A DNA stretch of 64,000 nucleotides from SZUA-36 sp963759155 (GCA_963759155.1 CAVWXX010000004.1:62001-126000); one strand, 5' to 3'; positions 18,606 through 27,264 are shown, counted from the stretch's first letter. A program made the numbers and translations. Notes: generated by a model from the sequence alone, not told the origin.

Positions 18606-19400
18606 ATGAAAAAGACCTTACCGACAGAACTTATCTACAATATTTTTTCGCTGCTGATCGCGTTTATCCTCGTGCACAGTATTTACGTCACCGTGGTACG
18701 ACCCCAGGCGGATGCATTTCTTGAACAGGAAGCAGCGAAGGTGCTGGCCAATAGCGACTACACACCTGAGCGTTCCTTCTTCGTGGTCATCAAGGATTAC
18801 GAACAGGAAACCTGTTTTGTGTTGATGCTGTGGGCATTTGCCATTCTCGGTTACAAGGGTCGTGACGCTTACCGGCAGCAGAAGCTTCTTGAGCAGGATC
18901 TGTTACAACTGCCGGGCAGCCTGCCCATCGGACCCGAGGACACACGCGATATTGCAAAACGCATCGCGTCATTACCCGGCCATTTGCACGACTGGTTCCT
19001 GCCACGCGCACTATTGACGGCCATTGAACGTTTTGGCGCAACACGCAATGTACAGGATGTATCGACCGCCGCCCGCGCGATTTGCGAATCGGAGGGCGAA
19101 CGGATGGAGACCGAGCTTTCGATCATCCGCTATATTGCCTGGGCTATCCCCTCGGTGGGGTTTATCGGTACCGTGCGCGGTATCGGTGATGCCCTCGGCC
19201 AGGCGCACCGTGCGGTAGAAGGCGATATCACCGGTGTGACCTCGAGTCTTGGTGTGGCCTTTAACTCGACCTTCATCGCGTTGGTTATCAGCATCGTGTT
19301 GATGTTTTTTGTACACCAGGTACAGTTGATGCAGGAACGGCTGGTGCTGGATAGTGAGCGCTATGTCGACAGCTGGTTGATCCGCCGTCTGAAGAGCTGA
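18606..19400 (+). CDS. MotA/TolQ/ExbB-family proton channel protein
   Basis: A 264-residue inner-membrane protein. TM1 is at about 10-28 (IFSLLIAFILVHSIYVTVV), TM2 at about 70-86, and a cytoplasmic loop of about 90 residues follows. The paired TM3/TM4 carry the family signature: YIAWAIPSVGFIGTVRGIGDAL, then SSLGVAFNSTFIALVISIVLM. This family forms pentameric rings around a dimer of ExbD/TolR/MotB-type proteins and converts proton flow into mechanical motion. No conventional ExbD/TolR partner is encoded nearby. The two vWA proteins immediately downstream carry an ExbD-like N-terminal helix and are the likely partners. It is an inner-membrane motor component; the load is unknown. Confidence 0.85.
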   Translation: MKKTLPTELIYNIFSLLIAFILVHSIYVTVVRPQADAFLEQEAAKVLANSDYTPERSFFVVIKDYEQETCFVLMLWAFAILGYKGRDAYRQQKLLEQDLLQLPGSLPIGPEDTRDIAKRIASLPGHLHDWFLPRALLTAIERFGATRNVQDVSTAARAICESEGERMETELSIIRYIAWAIPSVGFIGTVRGIGDALGQAHRAVEGDITGVTSSLGVAFNSTFIALVISIVLMFFVHQVQLMQERLVLDSERYVDSWLIRRLKS

Positions 19401-19410
19401 TTCCACTCAA

Positions 19411-20502
19411 ATGGCCCGCCGTAAAGTCTCACCGTTCTCGCTCTCCTTCCTCGATATCATGTTTTGCGGTTTCGGTGCCGTGGTTTTATTGGTGCTGGTT
19501 CTGAATCACGATACGGTCAAATCCCGCAACGAAGTATTTACCGATCTTCGGGCTGAAGCGGTGCGTCTCGAAAAAGAGGTTCTGGTGGGTGAAAAAGACC
19601 TGGTTGAGGCGCGTAACAGTCTCAAGGCGACCGAATCTGAAATTGTCCTGATGCAGGGACAATCAGCGAGGGTGATCGATACGATCCAGGAACTGGAAAT
19701 AGAGATCGCCCGGATGTCGAATGAGACCCTGGCCAGCCGTGAACATGTCAACCAGTTGAGCACCGATCTGCAATCACTCGATGAAGTGCAAAAACGCCTG
19801 GGGGCAGCGGTTGAAGCTGATCGTGATGCCGGTGAAAAAGTACGTGAGTTCAAGGGAGAGGGCGACCGTCAATACCTGACCGGTCTGAAGATGGGCGGGA
19901 AACGTGTCCTGATCCTGGTGGATGCATCGGCCAGTATGCTCGATGAGACCATTGTCAATATCATCCGCCGCAGAAACCTGAACGCGGCCAGTCGTATCAG
20001 TGCGCCAAAGTGGCAGCGAACCCTGAAAACCACGGATTGGCTGGTCAGTAATCTGCCTGGTAATACAAAATTTCAGCTGTACAGCTTTAATACCCGTGCC
20101 AATGCTACATTATCCGGCACCGATGGAACCTGGCTGGAGACATCCAAACGTACGGATGTGGATGGCGCCATTACTGCTCTATACCAGGTTGCTCCGGAGG
20201 GTGGTACCAGTCTTTATCATGCATTCTCCGCTGCCATGGCGATGTCACCTCCGCCCGATAATATCCTGTTGATCACAGACGGTCTGCCCACGCAAGGCCG
20301 TGACAAGCCCAAGTCGACAACCGTATCAGCCGATAAGCGCCTGGATCATTTCGAGAAAGCGGCCAAGGTGCTCAATGGCAAGATTCCGGTCAATACCATT
20401 CTTTTACCGATGGAAGGAGATGCCTGGGCCGCTGCCGCATTCTGGGCGTTGGCGATCAATAGCGAGGGCTCATTCATGACACCGTCGAGGGACTGGCCAT
20501 GA
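19411..20502 (+). CDS. vWA-domain protein with ExbD/MotB-like N-terminal helix (putative stator subunit 1)
   Basis: A short basic N-terminus is followed by a helix beginning SLSFLDIMFCGFGAVV. Asp15 at its start sits where ExbD/TolR/MotB carry the proton-binding Asp. Residues about 37-145 form a coiled coil. A von Willebrand A domain follows with an intact MIDAS: DASAS (from Asp171), GGTSLYHAF and LLITDGLPTQG. MIDAS domains bind Mg2+ and a protein ligand. In this topology the vWA domain is periplasmic. The gene starts 10 bp after the proton-channel gene and overlaps the second vWA gene by 4 bp. The ExbD analogy is my inference; the vWA call is firm. Confidence 0.8.
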   Translation: MARRKVSPFSLSFLDIMFCGFGAVVLLVLVLNHDTVKSRNEVFTDLRAEAVRLEKEVLVGEKDLVEARNSLKATESEIVLMQGQSARVIDTIQELEIEIARMSNETLASREHVNQLSTDLQSLDEVQKRLGAAVEADRDAGEKVREFKGEGDRQYLTGLKMGGKRVLILVDASASMLDETIVNIIRRRNLNAASRISAPKWQRTLKTTDWLVSNLPGNTKFQLYSFNTRANATLSGTDGTWLETSKRTDVDGAITALYQVAPEGGTSLYHAFSAAMAMSPPPDNILLITDGLPTQGRDKPKSTTVSADKRLDHFEKAAKVLNGKIPVNTILLPMEGDAWAAAAFWALAINSEGSFMTPSRDWP

Positions 20503-21501
20503 GCAGACGCCGCCGCGATGTCGATATCTTCAATATGTCCTTTCTGGATGTCGTGTCCTGCGGTTTTGGCGCCATTATCCTGCTGCTGGTGATTATCCAG
20601 ATTTCTGAGCCGCAGGGTGATAGAGCAACTGGCGGTGGACCTCACCGGCCTGGTGCAACGTCTTGAGCAGGAAATCTTTGAAATCCGTGGTGAGACCACC
20701 GTGTTGAACCGTGACCTGACAGAAAAACAGGAGCAACTCTCTCAACACCGCGAGAAACTGGCACGTCTCAAGGGTGACCTTTCAAAGGTTCGTGGTGAGC
20801 ATCATGCGACCGAGAATGAGCTCGAGACGCAAAGCATTATCGCGAAACAACTGGCGATCGCACAACAAGAGCTCAGTGATGAGGTCAAACGTCTGAATGG
20901 CTTGAATGTCCGGCGGGCACCGGACGCCCCTATCGGTGGTGTGCCGGTCGATAGCGAATACATATTGTTTATTATCGATACCTCCGGTTCCATGGGGCAG
21001 GGCGCCTGGGGTTTGGTGCTGAAAAAAGTGCGTGAAATCCTGGCGATTTACCCGCGGGTCAAGGGCATCCAGGTGATGAATGACATGGGCGATTACATGT
21101 ATTCCTCTTATAAAGGCACGTGGATTCCGGATACGCCAGCCCGGCGTGCGGCCATCATCAGCCGCTTATCCGGATGGTTTCCATTTTCCAATTCGAGCCC
21201 GGTAGAAGGTATTGAGGCGGCGATCCGGCGGTTTCATACCAAGGATAAAAAGATCAGTCTATACGTCCTCGGAGATGACTTCGCGAGCGGGTCTATCCAG
21301 ACCGTCATTGATACAGTTGACCGGCTTAACAGTGCTGACAAATCGGGTAACAGAAGGGTGCGTATCCATACCGTTGGTTTTCCGGTCCAGTTTACAGGCA
21401 ATCGCCTGTCCATCAATGCCGTACGCTATGCGGCATTGATGCGAAAACTGGCTGAAGACAATGGTGGTAGCTTTGTGGGGCTGAACAGTACACGTCCGTA
21501 A
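20499..21501 (+). CDS. Second vWA-domain protein with ExbD/MotB-like N-terminal helix (frameshifted near 20616)
   Basis: The ATG at 20499 overlaps the previous stop and encodes a basic start plus a helix with SFLDVVSCGFGAIILLLV, closely matching the previous gene's SFLDIMFCGFGA (Asp17 in the stator position). After SEPQ the frame runs out at a TGA near 20667. The next frame carries the continuation from VIEQLAVDLTGL: a coiled coil, then a vWA domain with MIDAS DTSGS and LYVLGDDFASGS. Removing one G from the GGG at 20615-20617 joins them into about 333 residues. It is either a sequence error or a real break; the preserved coding sense on both sides favours error or very recent mutation. It is the last gene of the operon. 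Confidence 0.75.
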
Positions 21502-21530
21502 AACCTGGGGTCAGAGCACTGCTAATTGGT

Positions 21531-21619
21531 GCTAATTGGGGTCAGAGTAAAAACTCCTTACAGGGAGTTGGAATTCTTAAACACTGTTTTCAAGAGTTTT
21601 TACTCTGACCCCAATTAGC
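21531..21619. repeat. Perfect 26-bp inverted repeat with flanking partial copies (small REP/MITE-like element)
   Basis: The arms at 21531-21556 and 21594-21619 are exact reverse complements and contain AATTGGGGTCAGAG; the loop is 37 nt. Partial copies of the same word flank it: GGGGTCAGAG at 21507-21516 and TGACCCCAATTAGC at 21622-21635. It sits between the convergent vWA and malic enzyme genes. Words of this kind are dispersed in many gammaproteobacterial genomes, so I read it as a non-autonomous repeat. It would also fold into a strong RNA hairpin and could act as a terminator. Confidence 0.8.
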
Positions 21620-21668
21620 ATGACCCCAATTAGCAGACGCTTGGCTTCGACCCCATTGTCTTTTCAGC

Positions 21669-23312
21669 TCAGGCGTAATGCGGGTAGATCGGTTGATACA
21701 TAGTTGCCCGGATTTCAGCCATGAGATCTTCAGGCATTTCGCGATCTGCAAGACCTTTTTCGAAGGCAATTGTGGCTACTTCATAGGCGATGGTGGCTGA
21801 TACTTCGCGAATGCGCGACAGCGGCGGGTAAATGCATCCGCGCTCGAGGTCGTATTTACTGACCTGTTTTGCCAGTGAGTGTGTGGCTGCGAGAAACATT
21901 TCATTGGTAACCCTGCGGCTGCGGCTCACGAGTGCGCCCAGGCCAACACCGGGGAAGATGTAGACATTGTTGCCCTGTCCGGGAACAAGCGTCTTGTTGC
22001 CAAGCTTGACGGCATCAAAAGGACTGCCACTGGCAAAGATGGCCCGTCCCTTGCTGTAGCGATACGCTTCTTCAGCCGTACATTCGGCTTTCGATGTCGG
22101 GTTTGACAAGGCAAATATGATAGGGCGTTTATTAATTTTGGCCATGGTCTCAATGACTTCTTTCGGGAAACTCCCGGGTTGGCCGGAGAGACCCAGGATT
22201 GCCGTGGGTTTGAGTGTTTTCACTGCTTCCAGGAAACTGTCGATAGGTTTGATATCCCTGGCATAGCGTTGTTTATGATGCGCGATTGATTCGCGATTGG
22301 AAGTCAATAAACCCTGTGTGTCGACAAAACAACACCGTTTACGGGCTTCTTCAACTGGCATACCTTCTTCAACCAGTGCTGCAACAAACGTATCTGCGGT
22401 GCCGATACCGGCTTCACCCGCGCCCAGGAATAACAGGCGCTGATCAGCCAGTTTTTCGCCGGTTATGCGCAACGCAGCAATAATGCCGGCCATGGCAACA
22501 GCACCGGTCCCCTGTATGTCATCGTTGAAGCAACAGATTTTGTCCCGGTATTTATCCAGCAAACGGAAGGCGTTGGTATTACCGAAATCCTCAAATTGAA
22601 TCAACACACCCGGAAAGTGTTCCTGGGCAGCCTCGATAAACTCATCGAGCAGCGAATCGAATGCCTCACCACGTTCACGCCGCTGTTCCAGTCCGTTGTA
22701 TAGCGGGTCATTCAGCAACGCTTCGTTGTTGGTGCCGACATCCAGCATGACCGGCAGGCATTCGGTCGGATGAATACCCGCACAGGCGGTATAGAGTGAC
22801 AGCTTGCCGATGGGTATACCCATGCCATCTGCGCCCAGGTCACCCAAACCGAGAATTCTCTCACCATCGGTAATAACGATGATCTTGGCGTTTTTATGTG
22901 GCCAGTTGTTGAGCATTTCCTTGACATTCCCACGGTCACGTGAGGATACATAGAAGCCCCTCGGTCTGCGGTAAATATGCTGAAATTCCTGGCATGCCGC
23001 GCCCACGGTTGGGGTGTAGATCAACGGCATCATTTCTTCAATGTTGTTCATCACCACACGGTAGAACAGGGTCTCGTTACGATCCTGAAGTGAGATCAGG
23101 TAGAGGTAACGCGCAAGGTCGGTTGCCTTATCGCGGACATTGCCAAGCACACGCAGTTCCTGTTCAGCGGGGGAGTGAACGCGCGGGGGAAGTAAACCTG
23201 TGAGGTTTAAGGCCTTTCGGTCAGCTTCCGTGAAAGCGGTACCCTTGTTTCGTATGGGGTCATGGAGAATCTTTACACCGCGATGCAGTGAAACGCTTTT
23301 GTCGTCATTCAT
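21669..23312 (-). CDS. maeA: NAD-dependent malic enzyme (malate dehydrogenase, oxaloacetate-decarboxylating)
   Basis: About 547 residues, typical of the large NAD-type (SfcA/MaeA) enzymes. The ATG at 23312 is chosen because AGGAA precedes it. Visible motifs: LIYTPTVG (substrate loop with catalytic Tyr), ILGLGDLGADGMGIPIGKLSLY (malate/metal-binding region with catalytic Lys), FEDFGNTNAF, NDDIQGTGAV (metal Asp), and the Rossmann site FLGAGEAGIGTAD. It converts malate to pyruvate and CO2 with NAD reduction in the cytoplasm. It is divergent from the OFA transporter at 23766, across a 453-bp region with a CRP/FNR-like site. With fumarate reductase in the same window, C4-acid metabolism is a plausible shared theme. 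Confidence 0.95.
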   Translation of the reverse strand: MNDDKSVSLHRGVKILHDPIRNKGTAFTEADRKALNLTGLLPPRVHSPAEQELRVLGNVRDKATDLARYLYLISLQDRNETLFYRVVMNNIEEMMPLIYTPTVGAACQEFQHIYRRPRGFYVSSRDRGNVKEMLNNWPHKNAKIIVITDGERILGLGDLGADGMGIPIGKLSLYTACAGIHPTECLPVMLDVGTNNEALLNDPLYNGLEQRRERGEAFDSLLDEFIEAAQEHFPGVLIQFEDFGNTNAFRLLDKYRDKICCFNDDIQGTGAVAMAGIIAALRITGEKLADQRLLFLGAGEAGIGTADTFVAALVEEGMPVEEARKRCCFVDTQGLLTSNRESIAHHKQRYARDIKPIDSFLEAVKTLKPTAILGLSGQPGSFPKEVIETMAKINKRPIIFALSNPTSKAECTAEEAYRYSKGRAIFASGSPFDAVKLGNKTLVPGQGNNVYIFPGVGLGALVSRSRRVTNEMFLAATHSLAKQVSKYDLERGCIYPPLSRIREVSATIAYEVATIAFEKGLADREMPEDLMAEIRATMYQPIYPHYA

Positions 23313-23765
23313 GGCTGGTTCCTGTGATTTTAGCAAGCATGGGAATGCTCATAATCTGAATTCGTTAACCTGGCAGGCAGGCGTGGTTGTTCCACTTTGG
23401 TAGTGTGAATAATACCACCAAACCCAACTCCGCTGGGTGGATGAGGTACCTGAACACCACCTAATTGATCTGTGTCAATCAAGGTCTTTAAAGATTCATG
23501 CCTGGTGAGCTAAGTAATTGAATTTCTGTTAAAATCAATAGCCTTAAGAGACCATTTGTCTTGCGTTTTATTTGCCATAAAAACAGTAACATACATGCCT
23601 TTTCATTGGGCGCATCTGATAGGAGTATGCCTGGAATATCTAACATTCGCTGAAATCGAATAGCGCTCATGGATTTCCCAAATCCAGGCAGATTTTCGAG
23701 ATCTACTGAGCCTTCTAAATGTTTGCGGTTTTGCAATCGCTTCGTACATTAAGGAGACAGTACGA
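23313..23765. other. Divergent regulatory region between malic enzyme and OFA transporter
   Basis: About 450 bp without a convincing gene. It contains the CRP/FNR-like dyad at 23465-23478 and ends in a strong AAGGAG ribosome-binding site for the transporter. Short minus frames of about 80 codons show no family likeness. Confidence 0.45.
23465..23478. promoter_or_regulatory. CRP/FNR-like dyad TTGAT-N4-GTCAA
   Basis: The site reads TTGATCTGTGTCAA, one mismatch from the FNR consensus TTGAT-N4-ATCAA. It lies between divergent maeA and the OFA transporter. Related dyads recur upstream of other respiratory genes in this window. Confidence 0.45.
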
Positions 23766-25043
23766 ATGACACATCCAGATTTATCAAAGAAAGGTTGGCG
23801 GGTCACTTTTGCGGGCACCGGTATCAATCTCGCACTCGGGGTTCTCTACACCTGGTCGGTCATTAAAGCCGCCATTCCCATGGACTGGGGATGGACCGCA
23901 GCACAAAAATCTGACCCCTATGCACTGGCCTGTTTTGTGTTCGCCCTCGCCATGATCCCTGCCGGCAGGTTACAGGACAAAATTGGACCCCGCTGGGTGG
24001 CCACGATTGGTGGTGTGATGGTTGCGCTGGGTTGTATCATCGCGGGTCTGGCTGGTTCCAGTTATATCGGCTTTGTCGTTGGTTTTGGTATCTTCGGTGG
24101 CATTGGTATCGGCTTTGGTTATGCAGCGGCAACACCCGCTGCAGTCAAGTGGTTTCCTGCCTCTCAAACCGGTTTGATCGCTGGTCTGGTTGTGGCCGGC
24201 TTTGGCCTGGCATCCGTCTATATTGCACCAACCGCCCAGGCATTGCTGGGTGCTTATGGTGTGTCAAAAACCATGATAATTTTTGGTGTTTCATTCTTTA
24301 TCATCGTCGTGGGTCTTTCGCAGTTTTTGCGTAATCCGCCTGTCGGTTACCAACCGGTTGATCACAAGGCGGATAGCCGGCCTAAACATTTGGCCTCTTC
24401 GAACCCTCCAGTGGAAATGGACTGGCACCAGATGATTCGCACCTCCAATTTCTGGGTTTTCTGGACCATGTATGTCTTTGGTGCCGCTGCCGGGTTGATG
24501 GTTATCGGTTCAGCTGCGGGTATGGCCAAGGCAGCCATGGGGCAGTACGCGTTTTTTGCAGTGGCAGTGCTTGCTATCGGTAATGCCGGTGGCCGGATTC
24601 TGGCGGGTATTGTGTCCGATAAAATCGGGCGTCAGATGACCCTGTTCTTCGCCTTCATGTTGCAGAGTGTCATGGTGCTGGTTCCCTTGTTCTTCGGAAA
24701 CTACGCAATAGCCCTGTTGGTCGCGGTTCTGTTGATAGGGGCCTGCTACGGCGCTAACCTGACGCTTTTCCCGGCAGCAACCAAGGATCAATTTGGTTTG
24801 AAATCATTTGGTCTCAACTACGGCATCATGTTTACCGCATGGGGTGTGGGTGGTCTCATACTGCCGCGTGTAGCCGGTATGATCAAAGACGTAACCGGCA
24901 AGGAAGATATGGCGTTTTATATCGCTTCCGGCCTGATGATTTGCGGCGCCTTGCTGGCCCTGGCAAACAAGGGCAAGACCAGTAGTCAGCCGGGAAGCAA
25001 AGACAAACCTGTTCTGCCAAACCGTCACGCAAGGGGAACGTAG
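23766..25043 (+). CDS. MFS transporter, oxalate/formate antiporter (OFA) family
   Basis: A 425-residue inner-membrane protein with twelve predicted helices in two halves joined by a hydrophilic linker (about residues 200-220). The N-terminus TGINLALGVLYTWSVI and the loop GRLQDKIGPRW match OFA/MCT-like MFS carriers. GGRILAGIVSDKIGR is the second-half repeat of the MFS signature. A strong AAGGAG lies 9 nt before the ATG. OFA carriers exchange small mono- and dicarboxylates. Divergence from malic enzyme suggests pyruvate, malate or a related acid, but the substrate is unproven. The gene is followed by a 14-bp-stem hairpin shared with the convergent ahcY. Confidence 0.88.
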   Translation: MTHPDLSKKGWRVTFAGTGINLALGVLYTWSVIKAAIPMDWGWTAAQKSDPYALACFVFALAMIPAGRLQDKIGPRWVATIGGVMVALGCIIAGLAGSSYIGFVVGFGIFGGIGIGFGYAAATPAAVKWFPASQTGLIAGLVVAGFGLASVYIAPTAQALLGAYGVSKTMIIFGVSFFIIVVGLSQFLRNPPVGYQPVDHKADSRPKHLASSNPPVEMDWHQMIRTSNFWVFWTMYVFGAAAGLMVIGSAAGMAKAAMGQYAFFAVAVLAIGNAGGRILAGIVSDKIGRQMTLFFAFMLQSVMVLVPLFFGNYAIALLVAVLLIGACYGANLTLFPAATKDQFGLKSFGLNYGIMFTAWGVGGLILPRVAGMIKDVTGKEDMAFYIASGLMICGALLALANKGKTSSQPGSKDKPVLPNRHARGT

Positions 25044-25056
25044 ACCCGCCCGGGAA

Positions 25057-25088
25057 TGCAGGGTGTGTAAAAGCTTACACACCCTGCA
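25057..25088. terminator. Bidirectional hairpin between OFA transporter and ahcY
   Basis: A perfect 14-bp stem (arms 25057-25070 and 25075-25088) with a 4-nt AAGC loop lies between convergent genes. No T-tract follows, so termination efficiency is uncertain. Confidence 0.6.
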
Positions 25089-25107
25089 AGACAGGGGATT
25101 CTGCCAT

Positions 25108-26328
25108 TCACTCAGAGTCTATACTGATCTGCATGCCGGCCAATTTCATCTGCGCCACTTGTTGATCGATTTCCTCCGGCACCGGATAAACGTCAGCCTC
25201 AAGCTTTTCATGAAAATCAACCAGGTAACGTGCGCTCAGGGCTTGCAGGGCAAAACTGGTATCCATGATCTCCGCAGGGTGCCCATCGGCGCAGGCAATA
25301 TTGACGATGTTGCCATCTCCAATCAGGTACAGCCACTTTCCTGAAGGGGTTTTGTAACCTTGTACCTTGTCACGCATGGGTGATTGTTCAAGCGCAAGCG
25401 CCTCTAATGCGTCAACGTTGATCTCATTTCGGAAATGCCCGGCATTTGCTATCAGCACACCATCTTTCATGACATCGAAATGCCTGCCATCGATGGTGTC
25501 AGGCACACCGGTGACGGTCAACACAATATCCGCTTCCTTGCAGGCGTCAAGCAGTGGCATGACCCGGTAACCATTCATGGCGGCATCGGCGGCCTTGACG
25601 GCATCGATTTCACAGACGATGACCCTGGCGCCCAAGCCGGCTGCTCTCAAGGCGCAGCCACGGCCGCACCAGCCAAAACCTGCAATGGCAATGGTTTTGC
25701 CAGCCAGTACCAGGTTGGTGGTTCGCATGACGGCATCCCAGACGGATTGACCGGTGCCATGCACGTTATCGAACAGGTATTTGCAGCGTGCATCATTAAT
25801 CAGCATCACCGGGAAGTCGAGTTCGTTTGCCAGTGCCCGGGATTTGGCCCGCAATACGCCGGTCGTGGTTTCCTCGCAGGCACCCAGTACCGTTTCAGCC
25901 AACTCGCTACGACTGCCATGCAATAGCTCAACGATATCACCTCCATCGTCGATAACCACATGAGGCCGGATATCAAGTGCGAGGCTCATATACCCTTCCA
26001 TTTCATCCAGGGTCGCTCCGTGCCTGGCATATACGTGCAAACCGAGCGAATCAAGTGCTGCGACCACGTCATCCTTTGTTGAGTCGGGGTTGCTGCCGGT
26101 AACGGCAACGGTCGCACCGCCTGCGGCCAGAACCAGTGCCAGGTAAGCGGTTTTTGCCTCCAGGTGTACACAGACCAGTACTCTTTTACCGGCAAAGGGT
26201 TGCTGAACCTGAAATTCGCTTTCAAGCTGCCGCAGAATGGGCATATTGCGGCGAACCCAGTCGATTTTTTGTTTGCCTTCGGACGCTTTTTCTGGAGACG
26301 CAACAATATTTGGGTGCATGATTGGCAT
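25108..26328 (-). CDS. ahcY: S-adenosylhomocysteine hydrolase (adenosylhomocysteinase)
   Basis: It cleaves S-adenosylhomocysteine to adenosine and homocysteine using bound NAD, keeping methylation going. The ATG at 26328 is chosen because GGAG lies 5 nt upstream; the longer frame adds 10 residues without a good site. About 406 residues is the short form, lacking the insert of eukaryotic and many bacterial enzymes. LFDNVHGTGQSVWDAVMRTT and the plain NAD motif IAGFGWCGRGCA resemble archaeal and Thermotoga-type sequences. HFRNEI and DGHPAEIMD near the end are family landmarks. No methionine-cycle genes are adjacent. It is convergent with the OFA transporter. Confidence 0.92.
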   Translation of the reverse strand: MPIMHPNIVASPEKASEGKQKIDWVRRNMPILRQLESEFQVQQPFAGKRVLVCVHLEAKTAYLALVLAAGGATVAVTGSNPDSTKDDVVAALDSLGLHVYARHGATLDEMEGYMSLALDIRPHVVIDDGGDIVELLHGSRSELAETVLGACEETTTGVLRAKSRALANELDFPVMLINDARCKYLFDNVHGTGQSVWDAVMRTTNLVLAGKTIAIAGFGWCGRGCALRAAGLGARVIVCEIDAVKAADAAMNGYRVMPLLDACKEADIVLTVTGVPDTIDGRHFDVMKDGVLIANAGHFRNEINVDALEALALEQSPMRDKVQGYKTPSGKWLYLIGDGNIVNIACADGHPAEIMDTSFALQALSARYLVDFHEKLEADVYPVPEEIDQQVAQMKLAGMQISIDSE

Positions 26329-26476
26329 GTTATCTCCGGTATTTTCGGAATCGGTCATTGAGCCGGGCTCTCATTAAAGATGATGAAATTCTAAAGGCAA
26401 CGGGTTGCAATAGCACGGTCACCGGTGGATTGAAGTACGTTTTAATCCGGATGCTGAGGGAATACTGTTGAACTCT

Positions 26477-27070
26477 CTAGATCAGCCTGAGCCGTTTCCC
26501 CGACTGGATCGCGTCCTGTCGCTTGTGAACACGCAGTTTGTACATCACGTGTTGAATGTGCGTACGGACAGTCCTGGTACTGATGAGCAGACGCTCTGCG
26601 ATATCCCTTGTGCTGACGTTCTCTGCGAGTAAGGCCAGCACTTCTGTTTCCCGATGTGACAGCTTGTCAGGGGGTCCAGCAACGGGAGTATGTGCCTGGC
26701 CATTTGTTTTTGCTTGTTTCTCCGGATGACAAATATGTACTAACATTTCATCACCGGGTTGGTTAAAAACTGTCAGGCAGCTGACCGAGAATGGTTTTTG
26801 ATGATTGGACGCTGTTTCAAAGGAGGTATGAAAGGTATTCACGGGTTCGTGGAGAAATGCCATTTCCAACAGGGGACAGTGCTGGAAACAATAACGGTTT
26901 CCGTTGACATCATGTCCACACATTAATTCCCAGCATTTTTTGCCCAATGCATGGGTAGCGGGATGACCAAATACCTGCTCAGCAGCGTCATTCCAGAGAA
27001 CGACGACGCCACTTCGATCCACTGCAAATGCGGGATCTGCGGTGATGTAATGATCGGCTTGAAGATTCAT
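26477..27070 (-). CDS. PAS-domain LuxR-family transcriptional regulator with a four-cysteine cluster
   Basis: A 197-residue cytoplasmic regulator. Residues about 5-115 form a PAS domain (VDRSGVVVLWNDAAEQVFG). It contains Cys46, Cys51, Cys61 and Cys65 in KKCWELMCG and YCFQHCPL. This spacing could bind a metal or Fe-S cluster or sense redox. After a linker, residues about 135-195 are a LuxR-type helix-turn-helix (LSHRETEVLALLAENVSTRDIAERL, split over two helices, then STRTVRTHIQHVMYKL). There is no receiver domain, so it is a one-component sensor. It is divergent from the beta-CASP nuclease gene, and the 190-bp region between holds a CRP/FNR-like site. Targets are unknown. Confidence 0.85.
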   Translation of the reverse strand: MNLQADHYITADPAFAVDRSGVVVLWNDAAEQVFGHPATHALGKKCWELMCGHDVNGNRYCFQHCPLLEMAFLHEPVNTFHTSFETASNHQKPFSVSCLTVFNQPGDEMLVHICHPEKQAKTNGQAHTPVAGPPDKLSHRETEVLALLAENVSTRDIAERLLISTRTVRTHIQHVMYKLRVHKRQDAIQSGKRLRLI

Positions 27071-27180
27071 CGCTTCCTCCCGGGTTGGTGCTCGATGAAA
27101 CTCAATCGCTTTATTGGCTTTTTCTGAAACCCAATCTCTATTTTCTCAATTACAGTCTATACACTCAGGCGGGTAGGGCA

Positions 27181-27194
27181 TTGATCCAAGTCAA
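27181..27194. promoter_or_regulatory. CRP/FNR-like dyad TTGAT-N4-GTCAA
   Basis: The site reads TTGATCCAAGTCAA, the same half-sites as the one at 23465, between the divergent PAS-LuxR and beta-CASP nuclease genes. One mismatch from the FNR consensus. Confidence 0.45.
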
Positions 27195-27264
27195 CTGTCA
27201 TATGCCTCCAATCACATAGTATTGATTTGCATGGTGCAATTTCAGCGCCCCGATGGAGGGACCA

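Noticed and set aside
18606..21501. Zorya-type phage defence system because of the MotA-like gene
   Set aside because: No ZorB peptidoglycan-binding partner and no ZorC, ZorD or ZorE helicase/nuclease gene is present; the partners are vWA proteins.
23488..23827. Short minus-strand frames between malic enzyme and the OFA transporter
   Set aside because: They overlap each other and the transporter start, lack ribosome-binding sites and show no domain; the region is better read as regulatory.
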